Below, one piece after another: positions 30,373 through 39,965 of a stretch of DNA of 64,000 nt. Source of the DNA: Enterococcus innesii. Its GTDB lineage: Bacteria > Bacillota > Bacilli > Lactobacillales > Enterococcaceae. The stretch spans positions 186,001-250,000 of the forward strand of contig JAHHEN010000003.1 of assembly GCA_018982785.1 (NCBI GenBank). The letters are read 5' to 3'. A model generated the notes under the pieces. It worked only from the letters and a program-made list of their open reading frames with translations, was not told the origin of the DNA and ran no database searches. Numbering within the stretch: position 1 is the first letter of the stretch; each line of letters begins with the position of its first letter. Made by a program: the position numbers and the translations under genes.

Positions 30373-31166
30373 ATGAATACAATTATTCGTATCAATAAAG
30401 GAAAAGGACCCTTTTATGAAGTGGCGACATCAGAAGGTGAAACGCTGCGGGTCTCAGAAGATCTTTTGGTCCGTTTTCGGCTATTAAAAGGCAAGGAACT
30501 GAGTGAAGAAGAATTAAAAGAAATCAAAAAAAGTGCAGGATTTGATTTAGGATTGCAGCAAGCCATGAACTATATCAGCTATCAGCTGCGTTCTGAAATG
30601 GAAGTCCGTACCTATTTGAAAGACAAAGAAATCGAAAAACAAGACCGAGACTTAGTTGTTGAACGTCTAAAAGAGCTGAATTTGATCGATGACAAAAACT
30701 ATGGAGAGAGCTACATTCGCACCCAAGTCCGTATGAGTGATAAAGGACCCGTGGTCATCAGCCAGCAATTGAGAAAAAAGGCTTGAAAGATCCCGTGATT
30801 CAAGAAGTACTGCCTTTGTATACCGAGGAAATGCAGTTTGAAGTCGGTTATCATACGGCTGAAAAAGCGATGCGTCGTTTTCACAATAAAAGCCATAAAG
30901 AAATGATCCAAAAGATAAAAATGCATTTGATGCAAAAAGGTTTTCATCAAGGAGTCATTCAAATGATTTTGGATGAATTACCGATGGAAAAAGATGAAGA
31001 CCAAGAAAATGAAGCGCTCCAAAGGGAAGGTGCTCGCCTTATGCGGCGGCATCAACGTTTGCCCTTGATGAAACGAAAAATGAAAATCAAGCAAGGCCTT
31101 TATCAAAAAGGGTTTGCCATCGATGATATACAACGATTCTTAGATGAGGAAGTAATGGATGAGTAA
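30373..31166 (+). pseudogene. recX: Regulatory protein RecX, frameshifted
   Basis: RecX restrains RecA filaments. The first frame covers about 137 residues and stops at 30786. The second frame carries the remaining repeats (MQKGFHQGVIQMILDEL, LYQKGFAIDDIQRFLDEE). One added A in the A6 run at 30774-30779 joins them as QLRKKGLKDPVIQEV and gives a 264-residue protein of normal size. I start at the ATG at 30373 behind GAGGTG. It overlaps mutY by eight bases. TGGTAAAAT at about 30336-30344 is a likely extended -10 element. Confidence 0.87.
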
Positions 31167-32310
31167 GCAATGGGAAACTTGGGATGAAGAAAAAATCGAG
31201 ACGTTCCAAGAAACATTTTTAACTTGGTATCATAAGGAAAAACGCAATCTTCCTTGGCGGGCGACCAACGATCCGTATGCAATCTGGATCTCAGAGATCA
31301 TGCTTCAACAAACACGAGTGGAAACAGTGATTGGCTATTTTTACCGTTTTATGGAGCAATTCCCAACAATCCAAGATTTGGCTGAAGCTGAAGAACAAAA
31401 GCTGTTAAAGGTTTGGGAAGGTCTAGGTTATTACTCTCGTGCCCGCAATCTGAAGGCGGCTGCCCAGCAAATCGTGGCAGAATTCGACGGGAAAATGCCC
31501 GATTCAATTGAGGAGATTCGTTCACTAAAAGGAATTGGTCCCTATACAGCTGGTGCTATCGGCAGTATTGCTTTTGGCTTACCAGAACCGGCGATCGATG
31601 GAAATGTGATGCGGGTCGTCAGTCGGTTATTTTGTATCGAAGCAGATATTGCGAAAGCTAGCAGCCGAAGACCATTCGACGAGGCGATGAGAACGATCAT
31701 TTCCCACGATGAACCCGGTGAGTTTAATCAAGCCTTGATGGATCTTGGCTCACGAATCTGTACACCCACCACACCGAAATGTGAAGAGTGTCCCATCAGC
31801 CAGTACTGTCTTGCTTATGCAGAGAATCGACAAACAGACTTTCCAGTGAAATCGAAAAAAGCCAAGCCCAAGGATGTCTACTACATCGCAGGCGCCATCG
31901 AAGATCAAGGCTCGTTTCTACTTGTGCAGCGACCTGAAACAGGCTTATTGGCCTCTATGTGGCATTTCCCGTTGGTAGAAGTAACGAAAGAACAATATGA
32001 GGCTTTGCAGCGGACATGGGCAAAAGAGGAGCAGTTGCAGTTGGATTTGATTGCCGAAGAGGAAGCACTCGAGATTTTTCCTGATCTGCCTGTTGTTTGG
32101 CAAAAACGACATTTTGGCGAGATCACGCATATCTTTAGTCATTTGAAATGGCATGTCCTTTTATTTTACGGCAGAAAACGGGGAGAGCTCACGTTACAAG
32201 ACAGCCAATGGGCTGCCAAAGAGTCCTTTCAAAACTATGTTTTTCCAAAACCTCAGCAGAAATTAGTCGAGCAATTAAAGAAATATCAGAAACTCGATAA
32301 AGATTTCTAG
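31159..32310 (+). CDS. mutY: Adenine DNA glycosylase MutY
   Basis: Removes adenine mispaired with 8-oxoguanine. The N-terminal catalytic core has NLPWRATNDPYAIWISE, the catalytic Glu in EIMLQQTRVETV and the helix-hairpin-helix LKGIGPYTAGAI. The four Cys of the iron-sulfur loop are in the CTPTTPKCEECPISQYC segment (about 194-210). A NUDIX-like recognition domain fills the C-terminus. Length 383. It overlaps the end of recX by eight bases, so the two are probably co-transcribed. Confidence 0.95.
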   Translation: MSKQWETWDEEKIETFQETFLTWYHKEKRNLPWRATNDPYAIWISEIMLQQTRVETVIGYFYRFMEQFPTIQDLAEAEEQKLLKVWEGLGYYSRARNLKAAAQQIVAEFDGKMPDSIEEIRSLKGIGPYTAGAIGSIAFGLPEPAIDGNVMRVVSRLFCIEADIAKASSRRPFDEAMRTIISHDEPGEFNQALMDLGSRICTPTTPKCEECPISQYCLAYAENRQTDFPVKSKKAKPKDVYYIAGAIEDQGSFLLVQRPETGLLASMWHFPLVEVTKEQYEALQRTWAKEEQLQLDLIAEEEALEIFPDLPVVWQKRHFGEITHIFSHLKWHVLLFYGRKRGELTLQDSQWAAKESFQNYVFPKPQQKLVEQLKKYQKLDKDF

Positions 32311-32327
32311 GCAAAGCTTTCTTTTAT

Positions 32328-32336
32328 TGCTATAAT
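32328..32336 (+). promoter_or_regulatory. Candidate extended -10 promoter
   Basis: TGCTATAAT ends about 67 bases before the next gene. No convincing -35 element is visible. Confidence 0.5.
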
Positions 32337-32403
32337 ATTAACGATGTCGGTGTAATGAACACCCAAACAAAACGCAAGTTTTCTTGCTGAGGGAAGGGTT
32401 GCT

Positions 32404-32937
32404 ATGCGAGTTCCAAAAGAAGGAGAGTTTGTCAGCATTCAAAGCTACAAACATGACGGCAATTTGCATCGAACGTGGCGGGATACGATGGTCTTAAAGA
32501 CCAGTGAATTCTCAGTGATAGGGGTCAACGATCATACACTAGTGACCGAATCAGATGGAAGACGCTGGGTTACCCGTGAACCAGCAATTGTATATTTTCA
32601 TAAAAAATACTGGTTTAATGTTATTGCAATGATTCGAGAGAAGGGGGTTTCCTATTATTGTAATCTTGCTTCACCGTATTTACTTGATGAAGAGGCATTG
32701 AAATATATCGATTATGACCTTGATATCAAAGTATTTCCTGATGGCGAGAAACGTTTACTAGATGTGGATGAGTATGAATTGCACAGTAAGATTATGCAAT
32801 ATCCGCAAGACATTGATTTTATCTTGAAAGAAAATGTCAAAATTTTAGTAGATTGGATCAATAATGGCAAAGGACCCTTTTCGCAAGGGTATGTGGACAT
32901 TTGGTATGATCGCTACAAGCAGTTGTCTCAAAAATAA
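32404..32937 (+). CDS. Nucleoside tri-/diphosphatase, DUF402 family (Ntdp-like)
   Basis: A 177-residue soluble protein matching the YgaC/Ntdp group, whose S. aureus member hydrolyses nucleoside tri- and diphosphates. [13 protein letters not shown] at the N-terminus, ENVKILVDW and the conserved [27 protein letters not shown] stretch (about residues 80-107) with its Asp-Tyr-Asp-Leu-Asp core are typical. TGAGGGAAGGG precedes the ATG. It is a single gene with its own candidate promoter and terminator. The cellular substrate is not known from sequence. Confidence 0.88.
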   Translation: MRVPKEGEFVSIQSYKHDGNLHRTWRDTMVLKTSEFSVIGVNDHTLVTESDGRRWVTREPAIVYFHKKYWFNVIAMIREKGVSYYCNLASPYLLDEEALKYIDYDLDIKVFPDGEKRLLDVDEYELHSKIMQYPQDIDFILKENVKILVDWINNGKGPFSQGYVDIWYDRYKQLSQK

Positions 32938-32970
32938 GTAAAATGGGTCGGATCGCTCATTTTCCCCAAG

Positions 32971-33002
32971 AAACTTCAACCAAATTGGTTGGAGTTTTTT
33001 TG
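32971..33002 (+). terminator. Terminator after the Ntdp-like gene
   Basis: AAACTTCAACCAA pairs with TTGGTTGGAGTTT and is followed by T residues. Confidence 0.85.
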
Positions 33003-33098
33003 TGTCTCTAAAGGAATGCTTCCATCAGCAGGCTTTAAGTTCCGTTTAAGCTGATAGTCCCATGATAAAGAGACTAAGAAAATAAGTGGAGGAAGCAC

Positions 33099-34061
33099 AT
33101 GAAGAAGAAAGGGAAGCTTGTTATCGGGACCACCATGATTCTGCTTTTTGCAGCGGGGTTTGCTGTGTTGAGAAATGACCAATCCGCTCGTGAGGAGAGT
33201 CAAGAAAGTACTTCTCAAACTGAGCCTAACGCTCAAACAGAAGAGACCGCTCAGACTGTCAGTATGGTCCAAATTTATGTAGATCCCTCAGAATACGATG
33301 CAGCGGTTGAAAGTGAGAACGATTATGTATCGATCTATCAGACAACAAGTCAAGAGACAGTCATTGGAAAAATCCATCGAGGAAGTTGGGCAACCTTCAT
33401 CAGTCAAACAGAAGAGATGGTTGAAATACAAACAGATGATGGGGTAACAGGTTACATTGAAAAGCAATCAGCATCGATTCAAGAAGTCGCGCTTTCGGCA
33501 GTACCAAAAGATTTATCGAACTTCAAAGTCGTCCTTGATGCAGGTCACGGCGGCGAAGATTCTGGGGCACTTTCGACGGATCAAACGATCATGGAAAAAG
33601 ATTTGACGTTAGCAACGGTCCAAACGATCGGCGAAGCACTGACCAAAGCAGGTATTCAAGTCAGTTATACACGCACCGAAGATCGTTATCTCTCGCTGTC
33701 AGATATTACCGCTGCTTCTCTTTCAGAAGAACCAGATCTATTTATCAGCATTCATTACGATAATTCAGAAATACCAAACAGCAATCAAGGACTGACAACA
33801 TACTATTACTATACTGGGGCAAAAGAGATGGCAGAAACGATCACTGCCAATTTGAGTTCCTCGGTGGCATTGAGTTCCAACGGTACCCGTTTTGGTAACT
33901 ATTATGTGTTGCGGGAACAATATCTTCCAGCAGTTTTATTGGAGTTAGGCTATTTGAACAGTGACACCGATCTGTCAGTGATCACGAGTGACGGCTATGA
34001 TCAAAAGGTGGCGCAAGCGTTGCTGGCAGCGATTAAAGAGATCGTGGAAGCAGAGGAATAA
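33099..34061 (+). CDS. N-acetylmuramoyl-L-alanine amidase with SH3-like domain
   Basis: An exported or membrane-anchored cell-wall hydrolase of 320 residues. An N-terminal hydrophobic segment (about 6-24, with KKKGK before it) is followed by an acidic Gln/Glu/Thr linker, an SH3b-like domain (about 50-130) and an Amidase_3 domain. The zinc ligands are His in DAGHGG, Glu in IMEKDL and His in SIHYD, and the catalytic Glu is in LLELGYLN. No clear signal peptidase site is seen, so it may stay anchored. GTGGAGGAAG precedes the ATG. Confidence 0.93.
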   Translation: MKKKGKLVIGTTMILLFAAGFAVLRNDQSAREESQESTSQTEPNAQTEETAQTVSMVQIYVDPSEYDAAVESENDYVSIYQTTSQETVIGKIHRGSWATFISQTEEMVEIQTDDGVTGYIEKQSASIQEVALSAVPKDLSNFKVVLDAGHGGEDSGALSTDQTIMEKDLTLATVQTIGEALTKAGIQVSYTRTEDRYLSLSDITAASLSEEPDLFISIHYDNSEIPNSNQGLTTYYYYTGAKEMAETITANLSSSVALSSNGTRFGNYYVLREQYLPAVLLELGYLNSDTDLSVITSDGYDQKVAQALLAAIKEIVEAEE

Positions 34062-34113
34062 AAAAACAGCGACAACAAAACAGAGGAAGGATCTGTTTTA
34101 TGGTCGCTGTTTT
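34061..34113. terminator. Bidirectional terminator between the amidase and GNAT genes
   Basis: AAAACAGCGAC pairs with GTCGCTGTTTT around a loop that itself contains AAAACAGA...TCTGTTTT. A and T runs on both sides suit both convergent genes. Confidence 0.85.
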
Positions 34114-34119
34114 AAGGAA

Positions 34120-34563
34120 TCACTTCTCGTTAAAGGTTTTGCTCATTTTGATATGGGGCATGTCCGCGTCTAAAAAGACATCGCCTTCAGGCTGATAGCC
34201 TAACTTCAAGTAAAACTCTTTGGCGGTTAATTGTGCGCCTAAAGTGACCTTTTTGATTCCTTGTTTTTGAATGAAGGCTTCCGCACCTTCGATCAGTTGT
34301 CTGCCGTAACCTGAACCACGATGAGCAGCGGGGACTGCCATTCGCTGCAACTTCACTTCATGATCAGAGATAGGTAAGAAACGCAAGGTTGCGACTGCTT
34401 CATTATCATCGTCATATAAGACGAAGTGGACTGCCAATGCTTCATTTTCATCTACTTCCAATGCTAATGGAACACCTTGCTCTTTCACGAACACTTGATT
34501 TCGTATTTTCAATGACGCCAGATAAATGTCACTTAGCGTATCTTTTGTTTGTGCAATATGCAT
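34120..34563 (-). CDS. GNAT family N-acetyltransferase
   Basis: A 147-residue acetyl-CoA-dependent acetyltransferase of the ElaA/YjcF-like group. The acetyl-CoA loop is in VPAAHRGSGYGRQLIEGAE, and KEFYLKLGY is the conserved C-terminal motif. GAGGTGAG precedes the ATG. It is convergent with the amidase gene. The substrate is unknown. Confidence 0.9.
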   Translation of the reverse strand: MHIAQTKDTLSDIYLASLKIRNQVFVKEQGVPLALEVDENEALAVHFVLYDDDNEAVATLRFLPISDHEVKLQRMAVPAAHRGSGYGRQLIEGAEAFIQKQGIKKVTLGAQLTAKEFYLKLGYQPEGDVFLDADMPHIKMSKTFNEK

Positions 34564-34676
34564 AAAAAACTCACCTCAGCTAATATTTCTCCGTTATTTT
34601 TAATAGTATACCACTTTTTTTACAAATTTCTTTTGTTTGCGGCTAAAGTCGCAAGCTTTTTTTTTTCAAAATCATC

Positions 34677-34682
34677 TATAAT
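34677..34682 (+). promoter_or_regulatory. -10 element before the AI-2E family gene
   Basis: A perfect TATAAT 24 bases before the TTG start. No good -35 is seen. A small stem TTGCG/CGCAA followed by ten T residues lies just upstream at 34636-34666; its purpose is unclear. Confidence 0.5.
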
Positions 34683-34706
34683 GTTATAAAAAAGGGAGGG
34701 AATCTT

Positions 34707-35822
34707 TTGTTCGACAAATTCAAACAATCAAAACTGTTCTTTTGGTCTTTGGAAGCATTGGTTTTAGTGACACTTGTATTTGTGTTAAGTAAAGTCAATT
34801 TTCTATTTGCACCGATCGGCACGTTTTTTTCTACTTTATTTGCACCAGTATTGATTGCTGGCTTTCTCTATTATCTGCTAAATCCAATCGTCTTATTTTT
34901 GATGAAAACCACCAAAATAAAACGGCTGTTTGCTGTCATACTCGTTCTGTTGTTATTAGTAGCAGCCATCATCTTGATTTTCGTCAGTGTTATTCCTAAT
35001 TTGGTGAGTCAGATTTCTTCATTGGCAGAAAATATTCCAACATTTGCCAAGAATATGGAGAGCTGGATCTCAAGAATCGCAGATGATCCATTCTTCAAAC
35101 AAATCGATATCGCCCAGCAATTAGAAAACCTAAATCTTTCTTACGGCTCATTGCTACAGCAGTTTCTTAGTGGATTATCCACCAGTTTAGGATCGATCGT
35201 CAGTACAATCGCTTCCGCAACAATGATCATCGTGACCGTACCTTTTATCTTGTTTTACATGCTGAAGGATGGGGAAAAGCTGGTTCCTAATCTGAAAACT
35301 GTCTTTCCAGAAAGAAGACGAGAGCAGATCGTTGGCTTGCTGGGCGACCTAAACAAAACATTGTCCAACTACATCAGTGGGCAAGCGATCGAATGTATCT
35401 TTGTTGGTACCTTCACCTTCATCGGTTACTGGATGATTGGCGTCAATTATGCCTTTTTATTCGGTGTGATCGCAGGGGTTACGAACTTGATCCCATATTT
35501 AGGTCCTTATCTTGGCTTGATTCCGGCGGTATTAGTGACGGTCTTTGATGAACCTTTCCGAGCGCTACTATGCTGTATCGTGGTTCTGATCGTCCAACAA
35601 TTAGACGGAAATGTTATTTACCCGAATGTGATCGGCAAATCATTGGCGATCCATCCGTTAACGATCATTTTGGTCTTATTAGTTGCTGGTAATCTAGCTG
35701 GCTTATTAGGAATTTTCTTAGGTGTGCCATTTTATGCGATTTGCCGAACGATTGTAGTCTTTATTGTTCGCCTAATCAAAGATGACAAAATTAAGAAAAA
35801 TCAGGAACGGTTGATTGAATAA
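34707..35822 (+). CDS. AI-2E family transporter
   Basis: A polytopic membrane protein of 371 residues in the AI-2 exporter superfamily (YdbI/YtvI-like). Two N-terminal helices, an amphipathic region (about 95-145) and a C-terminal helix block are visible, with the conserved NLIPYLGPYLGLIPA and the NVIGKSLAIHPL segments. The start is TTG, six bases after GGGAGGG. It is followed by a strong terminator. Family members include Na+/H+ antiporters as well as AI-2 exporters, so the substrate is open. Confidence 0.9.
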   Translation: MFDKFKQSKLFFWSLEALVLVTLVFVLSKVNFLFAPIGTFFSTLFAPVLIAGFLYYLLNPIVLFLMKTTKIKRLFAVILVLLLLVAAIILIFVSVIPNLVSQISSLAENIPTFAKNMESWISRIADDPFFKQIDIAQQLENLNLSYGSLLQQFLSGLSTSLGSIVSTIASATMIIVTVPFILFYMLKDGEKLVPNLKTVFPERRREQIVGLLGDLNKTLSNYISGQAIECIFVGTFTFIGYWMIGVNYAFLFGVIAGVTNLIPYLGPYLGLIPAVLVTVFDEPFRALLCCIVVLIVQQLDGNVIYPNVIGKSLAIHPLTIILVLLVAGNLAGLLGIFLGVPFYAICRTIVVFIVRLIKDDKIKKNQERLIE

Positions 35823-35874
35823 TCAATGACTGGTGTTTTTTATTGCAAAGAAAAAAACTTTGTGATAGGATTTT

Positions 35875-35902
35875 ATCGTGGGCTAAGCCCACGATTTTTT
35901 TT
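35875..35902 (+). terminator. Terminator after the AI-2E family gene
   Basis: ATCGTGGGC, a TAA loop and GCCCACGAT, followed by eight T residues. Confidence 0.93.
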
Positions 35903-35934
35903 AGAAAATGAAAAAATAAGGAGAGAATGCTATT

Positions 35935-37309
35935 ATGAATGCTGACCCCGAGAGTCAGTCGCTTCTAGCGCAAATTTTATTATTGATCGTTTTGACATTG
36001 ATCAACGCTTTTCTAGCGGCCTCTGAGATCGCAGTCGTCTCAGTCAACAAAAACCGTGTGGAGCAAAAAGCGGAAGAAGGAAATGTCAAATCACAAAAAT
36101 TATTGAAAATCATTGATAATCCAACAAATTTCTTGTCAACGATCCAAGTTGGGATTACCTTGGTGAATATTTTATCTGGGGCATCTCTGGCAGATACCTT
36201 GTCGACCCGTTTGGCACCTTTATTAGGTGGAGGGACGGCGGCTAAAAGCTTAGCGAATATTATCGTTTTAGCGATCTTGACGTATGTGTCGATCGTTTTC
36301 GGTGAGTTGTATCCAAAACGGATCGCTATGAACAAATCAGAAGAAGTTGCCCAGTTCACTTCTGGTGTCATTCGAACGATCGGGATTATTGCCAAACCTT
36401 TCGTCTGGTTCTTATCTGCTTCGACAAGTTTATTGGCGCGCATCACTCCAATGGAATTTGACGATGAAGACACGAAGATGACCCGTGATGAAATGCGGTA
36501 TATGTTGGAAACAGAAGGGGTCTTTGAAGAAGATGAATTAGAGATGCTGCAAGGGATCTTTTCATTAGACACGAAAGTCGCCCGGGAAGTCATGGTTCCT
36601 AGAACCTCAGCCTTTATGGTGGACATCAATGACTCAGTAGAAGAAATTTTGACTGAAATTTTAGCAGAAAATTATTCTCGTATTCCTGTATATAATGAAG
36701 ATAAAGATAAAGTCGTAGGGATTCTACATACCAAAAATCTATTGAAGTGTGCGTACAAATACGGCTTTGATACGATGGACATCAAACAAATTCTACAAGA
36801 ACCATTGTTTGTGCCAGAAACGGTCTTTATCGATGATTTGCTTTATGAATTAAAGAAAACCCAAAACCAAATGGCGATTTTGCTTGATATATGGCGGCGT
36901 CGTTGGGTTGGTTACACTAGAAGACTTGCTTGAAGAAATCGTCGGCGAGATCGATGATGAATCAGATGAAGTCGAAGAGCTTTATGAGAAAATCTCTGAT
37001 AAAGAATATGTCATTCAAGGCCGCATGTTGATCGATGATTTTAATGAAGCCTTCAACATGAGCTTGCATATGAGTGATGTGGATACGATGGCGGGATATT
37101 TGATCACTGCTTTAGGATTGATCCCTGATGAAGGAGAAAAACTTTCCTTTGAAGTGGACAACGTAAAGCTGATCTCTGAAGAAATGGAAGGCTCACGGGT
37201 CTTGAAGATTCGGGTGATCTTCCACGACCCTGAAGACGGCGAAGTGGAACCAGAGGAAGAGCGCCGCTATTTCCGCAAAGATTTTGAGGAAGATGAGCCG
37301 CGCCGTTAA
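35935..37309 (+). pseudogene. CNNM/CBS/CorC-domain membrane protein (HlyC/CorC type), frameshifted
   Basis: A hemolysin C / CorC-type protein: a DUF21 (CNNM) membrane domain (about 1-190), two CBS domains (about 210-330) and a C-terminal transporter-associated domain. Family members take part in Mg2+ or Co2+ handling. The frame breaks after 36888: GAT ATATGGCGGC stands where GAT GAATATGGCGGC (Asp-Glu-Tyr-Gly-Gly) is expected, a net loss of two bases. Restoring them joins QMAILLDEYGGVVGLVTLEDL and gives 458 residues, a normal length. The second frame runs 36884-37309. AAGGAGAG precedes the ATG. It may be a real mutation or an error. Confidence 0.87.
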
Positions 37310-37332
37310 AGTTCCGTATAAATGAAATGAGG

Positions 37333-37362
37333 AAGACCAAGGCATTTGCTTTGGTCTTTTTT
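37333..37362 (+). terminator. Terminator after the HlyC/CorC-type gene
   Basis: AAGACCAA and TTGGTCTT pair and are followed by T residues. Confidence 0.88.
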
Positions 37363-37546
37363 GTTCCTTTTTTACTTATTCCCCTTGATTTGTTTGTAAG
37401 AAACGGTTACGATAAATCTAATCAATAATACAGTTTAAAAACAGATAAAAAAACATGTGTATCTTATCTTCAAGCAATTTGATTGCATTTTTTCGAAAGA
37501 AAAGCGAGAATGTCCATAGAAATCTAATAAGAACGAGGGGCTTATA

Positions 37547-38563
37547 ATGAAATTTTACCGTATGCTTAGTGAAGATATTCGTTACAATTTGGCAACTGAA
37601 GAGTACTTGATGGATAACATAGATGTTTCAGAACCTTGTCTTCTGTTATACATACAAAAACCATGTGTTATAATCGGTAGAAATCAAAATGCGTATCAAG
37701 AGATCGATTTTGAGTATTTGCGAAGCCGTAATATCGTTTTGACTCGCAGGACATCTGGTGGTGGAGCGGTTTATGACGATCTAGGCAACATGAGTTTTAG
37801 TTTTGTCACTAAAAAAGATGCCACAAGTTTTGGCGATTATCAAAGTGCGACGCAACCTATCATGAAGGGGTTAGCGGCAATGGGAGCCAAGGATATTGAA
37901 GTACACGGTCGCAATGATTTGTTCATTGATGGGAAAAAGTTTTCTGGCAATGCGATGTATACAAAAAAAGGCCGGACGTATTCTCATGGCACATTGATGT
38001 ATGATGTGAACCTGGAAGAATTGACGAACGTTCTACACGTTGCCCAAGAAAAAATTGCTTCTAAAGCAACGAAATCCGTGCGGAAAAGTGTGACGAATAT
38101 CAAACCTTATTTGGCAGAGCAATACCAATCAATGGATACCAAGGAATTTCGAGATACACTCCTTTGCCATATCTACGAAGTAGCCACCATCGATGAAATC
38201 AGTGATCAAGAGATCGTCTTGACGGAAACCGATCGACAAGCGATCCAAACGTTGTTTGAAGAGCGGTATGCGAATAATGAGTGGATTTTCAATGAAGCCC
38301 CAGCATTTGAATGGCAAAAAAGAAAGCGGTTTGAACAAGTAGGGATCGTTGAAGTCGATTTTACTGTGAACAAAGGCAAGATCGCAGCACTCCAAATTAC
38401 GGGTGACTTTTTTGGGCAAAAAGAGATCAGTGAACTGGAAGCAATGTTGCAAGGGGTTGATTTTGAACAAAGTACCATCAGCCACTTGCTAGAGGGAATC
38501 GCCATCGAGCAATTTATCCATCAGATGACCACTTCTGAATTTTTAGCATTGCTGTTTGATTAG
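37547..38563 (+). CDS. lplA: Lipoate--protein ligase
   Basis: A 338-residue ATP-dependent ligase that attaches scavenged lipoate to E2 and GcvH proteins. NAYQEIDFEYL, RRTSGGGAVYDDLGN (the lipoate-binding loop, about residues 67-81) and the KFSGNAMYTKKGR region are conserved, and the C-terminal accessory domain is present. GAGGGGC precedes the ATG. A small stem with a T run lies in the leader (about 37473-37490). metNIQ follows with 10 bases between, so the four genes form one unit. Confidence 0.93.
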   Translation: MKFYRMLSEDIRYNLATEEYLMDNIDVSEPCLLLYIQKPCVIIGRNQNAYQEIDFEYLRSRNIVLTRRTSGGGAVYDDLGNMSFSFVTKKDATSFGDYQSATQPIMKGLAAMGAKDIEVHGRNDLFIDGKKFSGNAMYTKKGRTYSHGTLMYDVNLEELTNVLHVAQEKIASKATKSVRKSVTNIKPYLAEQYQSMDTKEFRDTLLCHIYEVATIDEISDQEIVLTETDRQAIQTLFEERYANNEWIFNEAPAFEWQKRKRFEQVGIVEVDFTVNKGKIAALQITGDFFGQKEISELEAMLQGVDFEQSTISHLLEGIAIEQFIHQMTTSEFLALLFD

Positions 38564-38573
38564 GAGGAAAAAG

Positions 38574-39299
38574 ATGTTAGAAGCGATCAATCTCACAAAG
38601 CGTTATGATCGAAAGGTTCTCGATGGTTTGTCTTTTTCGGTTCAGGCAGGGGAAATCGTTGGGGTCGTCGGCAAAAGCGGCTCAGGAAAATCGACGTTGC
38701 TTCGGCTTTTAAACTTGATTGAAACCCCAGACAGCGGGGAATTACTTTTTGATGGCAAAAAAATCGATGCATCGAACAAAAAGCAGCTGCTACATGCGCA
38801 ACAAGAAATCGGCATGATTTTTCAAAATTACAATCTGTTGCACAATCGAACCGTTTTTGAAAACGTCTATTTGCCTTTGAAATTAATGGGGAAATCCTCG
38901 GAGAAGGTGTTGGAGATGCTTTCGTTTGTTGGGATGGAAGACAAAGCCCACATCTACCCAGCCAAGTTGAGCGGTGGGGAGAAACAACGAGTGGCTATTG
39001 CACGAGCATTGATCCGTGAGCCGAAAATTTTATTGTGTGACGAACCCACCAGTGCGCTGGATGAAGACACCAAAGCGGATGTACTTGCTTTGCTGCAAAA
39101 AGTTCAACAGACGTTCCAGCCAGCAGTCGTTTTTGTCAGTCATGAGCTATCGGCCGTCCGACAAATTTGTCAACGTGTGTTTGTTTTGGAAGATGCCGTC
39201 TTTGCGGCGGAATTTGCCAATCAGCCCCAGCCAATTGTCCGCATTGAAAGCTCTTATGTGAACAAAGTGGAGAGGAGTTTGCTGCATGACGATCAGTGA
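38574..39299 (+). CDS. metN: MetN-type ABC transporter ATP-binding protein
   Basis: The ATPase of a methionine-type ABC importer. Walker A is GKSGSGKST, the Q-loop is in GMIFQNYNLL, the signature is LSGGEKQRVAIARAL, and Walker B is ILLCDEPTSALD. The ATG at 38574 lies behind AGGAGG; an upstream in-frame ATG overlaps lplA. At 241 residues it lacks the C-terminal ACT-like (NIL) regulatory domain of E. coli-type MetN. It overlaps metI by 14 bases. Confidence 0.9.
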   Translation: MLEAINLTKRYDRKVLDGLSFSVQAGEIVGVVGKSGSGKSTLLRLLNLIETPDSGELLFDGKKIDASNKKQLLHAQQEIGMIFQNYNLLHNRTVFENVYLPLKLMGKSSEKVLEMLSFVGMEDKAHIYPAKLSGGEKQRVAIARALIREPKILLCDEPTSALDEDTKADVLALLQKVQQTFQPAVVFVSHELSAVRQICQRVFVLEDAVFAAEFANQPQPIVRIESSYVNKVERSLLHDDQ

Positions 39300-39954
39300 G
39301 AGTATTTTGTATTATCTGCCTGAATTGCTGGAATCTTTGAAAGAAACAGCGATCATGATGGGCATTTCGATGCTTGCAGCCGTTGCCTTAGGCCTGCCGT
39401 TAGGTGTCTGGCTTTTTCTCAGTCGCAGTCGTGGGAAAAAAATCTCATTTCTTTATGAGTGTTTGAATCTCGTTGTGACGATCATTCGCTCGTTTCCATT
39501 TCTATTATTTGTCGTAGCCTTGATCCCGTTGACGCGGATGCTTTTAGGTAGCTCATTTGGACCGATTCCCGCAAGTTTTCCTTTGAGCATCGTTGCTATG
39601 AGTATTTTTGCTCGCTTGACGGAGCAAGTACTGCTGGATGTCCCAGAAGAAGTTTCTTACTTGGCAAAATCCTTGGGCGTCAGTCAATGGCAGTATGTTT
39701 GGTCATTTTTACTAGTAGAAGCCAGAAGTGGCTTGATTTTGTCCTTGACGACGACAGCAGTCAGCATGGTTTCTTATTCGACGGTGATGGGGATCGTTGG
39801 TGGCGGCGGTATCGGCGATTTTGCGATCCGCTATGGCTATCAACGCTATGAATATGGCGTCATGTATTTTGCAATTATCATCATGATTCTTTTGGTCTTT
39901 ATCCTGCAAGGGATTGGCAATCAAGCAGCAAGAAAACTTGATAAACGAAAATAG
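39286..39954 (+). CDS. metI: MetI-type ABC transporter permease
   Basis: A 222-residue integral membrane permease with five predicted helices. The coupling-loop region contains EVSYLAKSLGVSQWQYVWSF (the EAA-like motif) and the C-terminal half GIVGGGGIGDFAIRYGY, typical of D-methionine permeases. It overlaps metN by 14 bases, with GGAGAGG before the ATG, and is followed by metQ after a short gap. Confidence 0.92.
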   Translation: MTISESILYYLPELLESLKETAIMMGISMLAAVALGLPLGVWLFLSRSRGKKISFLYECLNLVVTIIRSFPFLLFVVALIPLTRMLLGSSFGPIPASFPLSIVAMSIFARLTEQVLLDVPEEVSYLAKSLGVSQWQYVWSFLLVEARSGLILSLTTTAVSMVSYSTVMGIVGGGGIGDFAIRYGYQRYEYGVMYFAIIIMILLVFILQGIGNQAARKLDKRK

Positions 39955-39965
39955 GAGGAATGAAA

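Noticed and set aside
37473-37490. Small stem GCAAT/ATTGC with T run in the lplA leader
   Set aside because: Only five pairs; a riboswitch or attenuator cannot be supported from this.
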